A DNA stretch of 64,000 bases, from the NCBI RefSeq assembly GCF_900021175.1, contig NZ_FCOP01000011.1, positions 1,145,947 to 1,209,946 of the forward strand. The letters run 5' to 3'. The notes under the pieces are model-generated. The model had not been told where the DNA came from and searched no databases. It saw only the letters and a program-made list of their open reading frames with translations. The stretch is from Pseudenterobacter timonensis (lineage in GTDB: Bacteria > Pseudomonadota > Gammaproteobacteria > Enterobacterales > Enterobacteriaceae). Positions 58,865 to 64,000 of the stretch are shown piece by piece. The translations under genes and the position numbers were made by a program. The first letter of the stretch is position 1; the number at the start of each line of letters is the position of its first letter.

Positions 58865-59980
58865 ATGAACCTGAAGGGAAAACGCAGGAAGCTCTGGCTG
58901 CTGCTGGCCATTGTGGTGCTGGTGGGCGGTTACTGGGTCTGGCAGGTACTTAACGCGCCGGTGCCGCAATATCAGACGCTGATTGTCCGCCCCGGCGAGC
59001 TGCAGCAAAACGTGCTGGCGACCGGCAAGCTGGATGCGCTGCGCAAAGTGGACGTGGGGGCGCAGGTGAGCGGTCAGCTCAAGACGCTCTCGGTGGAAAT
59101 TGGCGATAAGGTGAAAAAAGGTCAGCTGCTGGGGGTTATCGACCCGGAGCAGGCGGAAAACCAGATTAAAGAGGTGGAGGCGACGCTGATGGAGCTGCGC
59201 GCCCAGCGCGGCCAGGCGGAGGCGGAGCGCAAACTCGCCCAGGTGACGCTCGCCCGTCAGCAGGCGCTGGCCAGAACCCAGGCGGTATCGCGACAGGATC
59301 TTGATACTGCGACGACGGAACTGGCGGTGAAACAGGCGCAGATTGGCACCATCGACGCGCAGATCAAGCGTAACCAGGCGTCGCTGGATACCGCGAAAAC
59401 CAACCTCGACTATACCCGTATCGTGGCCCCCATGGCGGGCGAGGTGACACAAATCACCACCCTCCAGGGGCAGACGGTGATCGCTGCCCAGCAGGCGCCC
59501 AATATTCTGACGCTGGCGGATATGAGCACCATGCTGGTCAAAGCGCAGGTCTCCGAGGCGGATGTGATTCACCTTAAGCCGGGGCAGAAAGCCTGGTTTA
59601 CGGTGCTGGGCGATCCGCAGACCCGCTACGAGGGGGTGCTGAAGGATATCCTGCCGACGCCGGAGAAGGTTAACGACGCTATCTTCTACTACGCCCGCTT
59701 TGAGGTGCCGAACCCGCAGGGGGTGCTGCGTCTCGACATGACGGCGCAGGTTCATATTCAGCTGAGCGGCGTTAAAGATGTGCTGACCGTGCCGCTCTCC
59801 GCGCTGGGCGATCCGACGGGTAACAATCGCTATAAGGTGAAAATCTTACGCAACGGCGAAGTACGCGAGCGGGAGGTAGAACCTGGCGCGCGTAACGATA
59901 CCGATGTGGTCATCGTGAAGGGGCTGGAAGAGGGTGACGAGGTGATCACCGGTGAAGCCCAGCCCGGAGCCGCCAAATGA
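58865..59980 (+). CDS. macA: Macrolide efflux membrane fusion protein MacA
   Basis: A 371-residue periplasmic adaptor with an N-terminal TM anchor (about 11-29), a split lipoyl domain ([20 protein letters not shown]; ...[11 protein letters not shown]), an alpha-helical hairpin (95-180) and a beta-barrel domain. It works with MacB and TolC to export macrolides, enterotoxin and outer-membrane precursors. It overlaps macB by four bases. Confidence 0.95.
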   Translation: MNLKGKRRKLWLLLAIVVLVGGYWVWQVLNAPVPQYQTLIVRPGELQQNVLATGKLDALRKVDVGAQVSGQLKTLSVEIGDKVKKGQLLGVIDPEQAENQIKEVEATLMELRAQRGQAEAERKLAQVTLARQQALARTQAVSRQDLDTATTELAVKQAQIGTIDAQIKRNQASLDTAKTNLDYTRIVAPMAGEVTQITTLQGQTVIAAQQAPNILTLADMSTMLVKAQVSEADVIHLKPGQKAWFTVLGDPQTRYEGVLKDILPTPEKVNDAIFYYARFEVPNPQGVLRLDMTAQVHIQLSGVKDVLTVPLSALGDPTGNNRYKVKILRNGEVREREVEPGARNDTDVVIVKGLEEGDEVITGEAQPGAAK

Positions 59981-61917
59981 CGGCGCTGCTTGAACTCACG
60001 GAGATCCGCCGCAGCTACCCCTCCGGGGAGGGCGAGGTGGAGGTGCTCAAGGGCATCTCCCTGCGCGTGGAGGCGGGGGAGATGGTGGCGATCGTGGGGG
60101 CTTCCGGCTCCGGTAAATCGACGCTGATGAATATTATCGGCTGTCTGGATAAGCCCACCAGCGGTACCTACCGGGTGGCGGGAACGGATGTCTCCACGCT
60201 AGACGGCGACGCGCTCGCCCGCCTGCGGCGCGAGCACTTCGGTTTTATCTTCCAGCGCTATCACCTGCTCTCGCACCTGACCGCGGCGCAAAACGTCGAG
60301 GTGCCGGCGGTCTATGCCGGCGTGGAGCGCAAAAAGCGCCTCGAACGGGCGCAGGCGCTGCTGGGACGGCTCGGGCTGGCGGAACGGGTCGGTTATCAGC
60401 CCTCGCAGCTCTCCGGCGGGCAGCAGCAGCGCGTCAGTATCGCCCGCGCGCTGATGAACGGCGGGCAGGTGATCCTGGCGGATGAGCCCACCGGCGCGCT
60501 CGACAGCCGCTCCGGTGAAGAGGTAATGGCGATCCTCCACCAGCTGCGCGATCAGGGGCATACGGTGATTATCGTCACCCACGATCCGCAGGTGGCGGCG
60601 CAGGCGGAACGGATCGTCGAAATCCATGACGGCGTGCTGATAAGCAACCCGCCGCCGAAAGCGGGGCGGGCGGGCGTCCAGCGAGAAACCTTGCCCCCGC
60701 CGTCGGGGTGGAGCCAGTTTGCGAGCGGTTTTCGCGAGGCGCTGACCATGGCGTGGCGCGCGCTGGCGGCCAATAAAATGCGCACCCTCCTGACCATGCT
60801 GGGGATTATTATCGGCATCGCCTCGGTGGTGTCGATTGTGGTGGTAGGGGATGCGGCCAAGCAGCTGGTGCTGGCGGATATCCGCGCCATCGGCACCAAC
60901 ACTATCGACGTCTATCCCGGCAAAGATTTTGGCGACGATGAGCCGCAGTATCAGCAGGCGCTGAAGTATGACGATCTGCTGGCGATCCAGAAGCAGCCGT
61001 GGGTCAACTCCGCCACCCCCGCCGTCTCGCAAAACCTGCGTCTGCGCTACGGCAATATCGACGTGGCGGCCAGCGCCAACGGCGTGAGCGGGGACTATTT
61101 TAACGTCTACGGCATGACCTTCAGCGAAGGGGCGACCTTTAACGCCGAGCAGCTGGCGGGCAGGGCGCAGGTAGTGGTGCTGGACGCTAACTCCCGTCGG
61201 CAGCTCTTTCCCAATAAGACCCGCGTGGTGGGGGAGGTGATCCTGGTAGGTAACATGCCCGCCACCGTGATCGGGGTAGCCGAGGAGAAGCAGTCGATGT
61301 TCGGCAGCAGCAAGATCCTGCGCGTCTGGCTGCCCTACACCACCATCTCCGGGCGGATTATAGGGCAGTCCTGGCTTAACTCCATCACCGTGCGGGTGAA
61401 GGAGGGCTACGACAGCGCGCAGGCTGAACAGCAGCTGGAGCGGCTGCTCACCCTCAGGCATGGCAAAAAAGATTTCTTCACCTGGAACATGGACGGCATC
61501 TTGAAAACGGCGGAAAAGACCACACGTACTCTTCAGCTGTTCCTGACGCTGGTGGCGGTGATTTCGCTGGTCGTCGGCGGTATCGGGGTGATGAACATCA
61601 TGCTGGTGTCGGTGACTGAACGCACGCGGGAGATTGGCATCCGCATGGCGGTGGGGGCGCGGGCGAGCGATGTTTTGCAGCAGTTTCTCATCGAGGCGGT
61701 GCTGGTTTGCCTGGTGGGCGGCGCGCTGGGGATTGCGCTTTCGATGCTGATCGCCTTTACGCTGCAGCTCTTTTTATCCGGCTGGGAGATTGGCTTTTCG
61801 CCGGTGGCGCTGTTTGCCGCGTTTTTATGTTCGACCGTGACCGGGGTTCTGTTCGGCTGGCTGCCCGCCCGCAACGCGGCGCGACTCGACCCGGTGGATG
61901 CGCTGTCGCGCGAGTAA
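59977..61917 (+). CDS. macB: Macrolide efflux ABC transporter MacB
   Basis: A 646-residue fusion of an ATPase and an FtsX-like permease. Walker A is GASGSGKST, the signature is [15 protein letters not shown] and Walker B is [12 protein letters not shown]. The first TM helix is near 270-295, a periplasmic domain follows (about 300-520), and three TM helices end the protein ([20 protein letters not shown] lies just before the last two). Length is close to E. coli MacB (648). Confidence 0.96.
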   Translation: MTALLELTEIRRSYPSGEGEVEVLKGISLRVEAGEMVAIVGASGSGKSTLMNIIGCLDKPTSGTYRVAGTDVSTLDGDALARLRREHFGFIFQRYHLLSHLTAAQNVEVPAVYAGVERKKRLERAQALLGRLGLAERVGYQPSQLSGGQQQRVSIARALMNGGQVILADEPTGALDSRSGEEVMAILHQLRDQGHTVIIVTHDPQVAAQAERIVEIHDGVLISNPPPKAGRAGVQRETLPPPSGWSQFASGFREALTMAWRALAANKMRTLLTMLGIIIGIASVVSIVVVGDAAKQLVLADIRAIGTNTIDVYPGKDFGDDEPQYQQALKYDDLLAIQKQPWVNSATPAVSQNLRLRYGNIDVAASANGVSGDYFNVYGMTFSEGATFNAEQLAGRAQVVVLDANSRRQLFPNKTRVVGEVILVGNMPATVIGVAEEKQSMFGSSKILRVWLPYTTISGRIIGQSWLNSITVRVKEGYDSAQAEQQLERLLTLRHGKKDFFTWNMDGILKTAEKTTRTLQLFLTLVAVISLVVGGIGVMNIMLVSVTERTREIGIRMAVGARASDVLQQFLIEAVLVCLVGGALGIALSMLIAFTLQLFLSGWEIGFSPVALFAAFLCSTVTGVLFGWLPARNAARLDPVDALSRE

Positions 61918-61972
61918 CGTTGTAAGCCTGTGGCGTCGTGCCGCCGGTTATCTGGCGCAGGGCGTGGTAAAT

Positions 61973-62002
61973 AAAAATGCCAGCCGATCGGGCTGGCATT
62001 TT
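61973..62002. terminator. Bidirectional terminator between macB and cspD
   Basis: AAAAATGCCAGCC and GGCTGGCATTTT pair around a five-base loop, with A and T runs on the two sides. It can serve both convergent genes. Confidence 0.9.
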
Positions 62003-62033
62003 GTCTGCGGGATGTACACAATGAAGCAGAGAG

Positions 62034-62255
62034 CTATGCAACCGATTCTACTTCGATGGGCACAATAAGGCTCGCATGATTGCCTTTCGGACCCTGGTGG
62101 ACATCAAACCGGACCGACTGCCCGGCTTTTAGCGTTCTGTATCCATCCATCTGAATGGTGGAGTAATGTGCGAAGATATCTTCGCCGCCGCCTTCAGGGC
62201 AGATGAAACCAAACCCTTTGGCATTGTTGAACCACTTTACAGTACCCGTTTCCAT
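62034..62255 (-). CDS. cspD: Cold-shock-like protein CspD
   Basis: A 73-residue cold-shock fold. RNP1 is KGFGFICPEG and RNP2 is DIFAHYS. In E. coli CspD is induced in stationary phase, not by cold, and blocks DNA replication. It is divergent from clpS, as in E. coli. Confidence 0.95.
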   Translation of the reverse strand: METGTVKWFNNAKGFGFICPEGGGEDIFAHYSTIQMDGYRTLKAGQSVRFDVHQGPKGNHASLIVPIEVESVA

Positions 62256-62580
62256 GCTTCGACATCCTTCGTATATCTTTTAATGAGATGGAATGAACCG
62301 GTGACGGAGTGGGGGCTGTTCAAAACCTCGCCAACTCACGCTTGTACAATTTAGATAAATCGAACTTGCCGTCAAGCGTTTACGGCCTGAGAGGGGGCAA
62401 TAATCAACCAAAGTTTGAGGCAGTTAACGCTATTGCCAGGGTTTGTGACAGATATCGCGATGGCAGTAATAGATGTTTGTTATCGCACATCTGAAGTAGA
62501 TTCATAACAGGTATAGTTTCCCGTCAGCGGCGGCAGTGACCGCCGAAAACCGTAACCGATGATGACGACTGACACTGACA
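62256..62580. promoter_or_regulatory. Divergent cspD-clpS region, no gene
   Basis: A 325-base gap holding the promoters of cspD (minus) and clpS-clpA (plus). TATAAT-like TATAGT at 62512-62517 and TAGATT upstream could be clpS promoter parts, but I rate this as weak. Small in-frame peptides of 60 codons here look accidental. Confidence 0.45.
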
Positions 62581-62901
62581 ATGGGTAAGACGAACGATTG
62601 GCTGGATTTTGACCAGTTGGCGGAAGATAAACTGCGCGACGCGCTAAAACCGCCATCTATGTATAAAGTTATGTTAATGAACGATGATTACACGCCGATG
62701 GAATTTGTTATTGACGTGCTACAAAAGTTCTTTTCTTATGATGTAGAACGTGCAACGCAACTGATGCTTACCGTTCACTATCAGGGCAAAGCAATCTGCG
62801 GGATTTTTACTGCAGAGGTGGCCGAGACGAAAGTCGCCATGGTGAACAAGTATGCGAGGGAGAACGAGCATCCGTTGCTGTGTACGCTGGAAAAAGCCTG
62901 A
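62581..62901 (+). CDS. clpS: ATP-dependent Clp protease adaptor ClpS
   Basis: A 106-residue N-end-rule adaptor, the same length as E. coli Clp[21 protein letters not shown] forms the N-degron pocket with its Asn-Asp and Met, and [17 protein letters not shown] ends it. It brings N-degron substrates to ClpAP. It is followed by clpA after 29 bases. Confidence 0.97.
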   Translation: MGKTNDWLDFDQLAEDKLRDALKPPSMYKVMLMNDDYTPMEFVIDVLQKFFSYDVERATQLMLTVHYQGKAICGIFTAEVAETKVAMVNKYARENEHPLLCTLEKA

Positions 62902-62930
62902 TAAGGCAATGAAAATTGGGGGAGGTGCCT

Positions 62931-64000
62931 ATGCTCAATCAAGAACTGGAACTCAGTTTAAACATGGCTTTCGCCAGAGCGCGTGAGCACCGACATGAGT
63001 TTATGACCGTCGAGCACCTGCTGCTCGCGCTGCTCAGCAACCCATCTGCCCGCGAAGCGCTGGAAGCCTGCTCCGTGGATCTGGTGGCGCTGCGTCAGGA
63101 ACTCGAAGCCTTCATCGAACAAACCACGCCGGTCCTGCCTGAGAGCGAAGAGGAACGCGATACCCAGCCGACGCTGAGCTTCCAGCGCGTGCTGCAGCGC
63201 GCGGTGTTCCACGTTCAGTCATCCGGGCGCAGCGAAGTGACCGGGGCCAACGTGCTGGTGGCTATCTTCAGCGAACAGGAGTCGCAGGCCGCCTATCTGC
63301 TGCGTAAACACGAAGTAAGCCGCCTCGACGTGGTGAACTTCATCTCTCACGGAACGCGCAAAGACGAGCCGAATCAGGCATCGGACTCCAGCAGCCCCAT
63401 CAACAATCATGATGAGCAAGCAGGCGGGGAGGAACGTATGGAAAACTTCACCACCAACCTTAACCAGCTTGCGCGCGTGGGCGGCATCGATCCGCTAATC
63501 GGACGCGACAAAGAGCTTGAGCGCGCCATCCAGGTACTCTGCCGTCGCCGCAAGAACAACCCGCTGCTGGTGGGGGAATCGGGCGTCGGTAAGACCGCCA
63601 TTGCCGAAGGGCTGGCCTGGCGCATCGTGCAGGGCGACGTACCGGAAGTGATGGCCGACTGCACCATCTATTCGCTGGATATCGGCTCCCTGCTGGCGGG
63701 CACCAAATACCGCGGCGATTTTGAGAAGCGCTTTAAGGCGCTGCTCAAACAGCTGGAGCAGGATACCAACAGCATCCTCTTCATCGATGAGATCCACACC
63801 ATCATCGGCGCTGGGGCCGCTTCAGGCGGGCAGGTGGATGCCGCCAACCTGATCAAACCGCTGCTCTCCAGCGGCAAGATCCGGGTGATGGGCTCCACCA
63901 CCTACCAGGAGTTCAGCAACATCTTCGAGAAAGACCGCGCGCTGGCGCGTCGTTTCCAGAAAATCGACATTACCGAGCCGTCGGTTGAGGAGACGGTGCA
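62931..64000 (+). CDS. clpA: ClpA unfoldase (partial, C-terminus off the right edge)
   Basis: The first 356 or so residues of the AAA+ unfoldase of ClpAP. The N domain (1-143, [20 protein letters not shown]) is followed by the first AAA module, with Walker A GESGVGKT and Walker [18 protein letters not shown] lies before the ATG. The window ends inside this gene, which reads cleanly to the last base. Confidence 0.96.
   Translation, partial: MLNQELELSLNMAFARAREHRHEFMTVEHLLLALLSNPSAREALEACSVDLVALRQELEAFIEQTTPVLPESEEERDTQPTLSFQRVLQRAVFHVQSSGRSEVTGANVLVAIFSEQESQAAYLLRKHEVSRLDVVNFISHGTRKDEPNQASDSSSPINNHDEQAGGEERMENFTTNLNQLARVGGIDPLIGRDKELERAIQVLCRRRKNNPLLVGESGVGKTAIAEGLAWRIVQGDVPEVMADCTIYSLDIGSLLAGTKYRGDFEKRFKALLKQLEQDTNSILFIDEIHTIIGAGAASGGQVDAANLIKPLLSSGKIRVMGSTTYQEFSNIFEKDRALARRFQKIDITEPSVEETV

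Noticed and set aside
60199..61461. A 420-codon frame antisense to macB
   Set aside because: A shadow; macB motifs on the plus strand are complete.

Overview
The window is a chromosomal segment of a member of the Enterobacteriaceae. From about 6.6 kb to the right edge the gene order follows the Escherichia coli K-12 block rybB-ybjL-ybjM-nfsA-rimK-ybjN-potFGHI-ybjO-rlmC-artJ-artMQIP-ybjP-ybjQ-amiD-ybjS-ybjT-ltaE-poxB-hcr-hcp-lysO-aqpZ-ybjD-ybjX-macAB-cspD-clpS-clpA, with very similar proteins and GC-rich codon use. The left edge carries crtE and a type 2 isopentenyl diphosphate isomerase, the start of a carotenoid operon, so the organism is probably a yellow-pigmented enterobacterium (the Cronobacter/Franconibacter, Pseudescherichia, Atlantibacter or Leclercia type). 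The genus cannot be fixed from this window.

Layout. (1) 1-1627: end of a carotenoid operon on the minus strand. (2) 1.8-6.5 kb: a visibly AT-richer accessory island. It holds a membrane-anchored, coiled-coil DUF4041 protein with a C-terminal GIY-YIG-like nuclease domain (the architecture of the SNIPE anti-phage protein), decayed prophage genes (a CII-like repressor fragment with a premature stop and a truncated DUF7694 fragment), and an orphan type VI secretion module: candidate periplasmic immunity protein, a DUF2778/Tlde1-like L,D-transpeptidase effector, a two-TM small protein and an Hcp tube protein. The island ends beside the sRNA gene rybB. (3) 6.8-25.9 kb: conserved backbone with two differences from K-12: grxA and ybjC are absent between ybjM and nfsA, and a two-component system sits between rlmC and artJ. 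(4) 26.2-45.5 kb: a type II secretion locus (gspB-gspA divergent from gspC-M plus gspO) with an IprA-like regulator, followed by its probable cargo: a GH18 chitinase (ChiA), a small lytic transglycosylase and a GH19 chitinase. It is inserted between amiD and ybjS. (5) 45.8-64 kb: conserved backbone again, ending inside clpA.

How the genes work together. potFGHI imports putrescine, and artPIQM with artJ imports arginine under probable ArgR control (paired ARG boxes at both promoters). hcp-hcr is a nitrosative-stress pair with a good NsrR site, macAB is an efflux pump, and clpS-clpA supplies the adaptor and unfoldase of the ClpAP protease. The gsp-chitinase block reads as one chitin-degradation and secretion cassette. 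The left island combines phage defence, prophage debris and inter-bacterial competition genes.

The points most worth a second look are the SNIPE-like protein, the orphan Hcp/Tlde1 module with an untested immunity candidate and an unassigned membrane protein, GspA having lost both Walker motifs while GspB lacks its usual C-terminal domain, and an exact 42-bp in-frame tandem duplication inside gspO. All family assignments come from reading the sequence and from memory; no database search was run.
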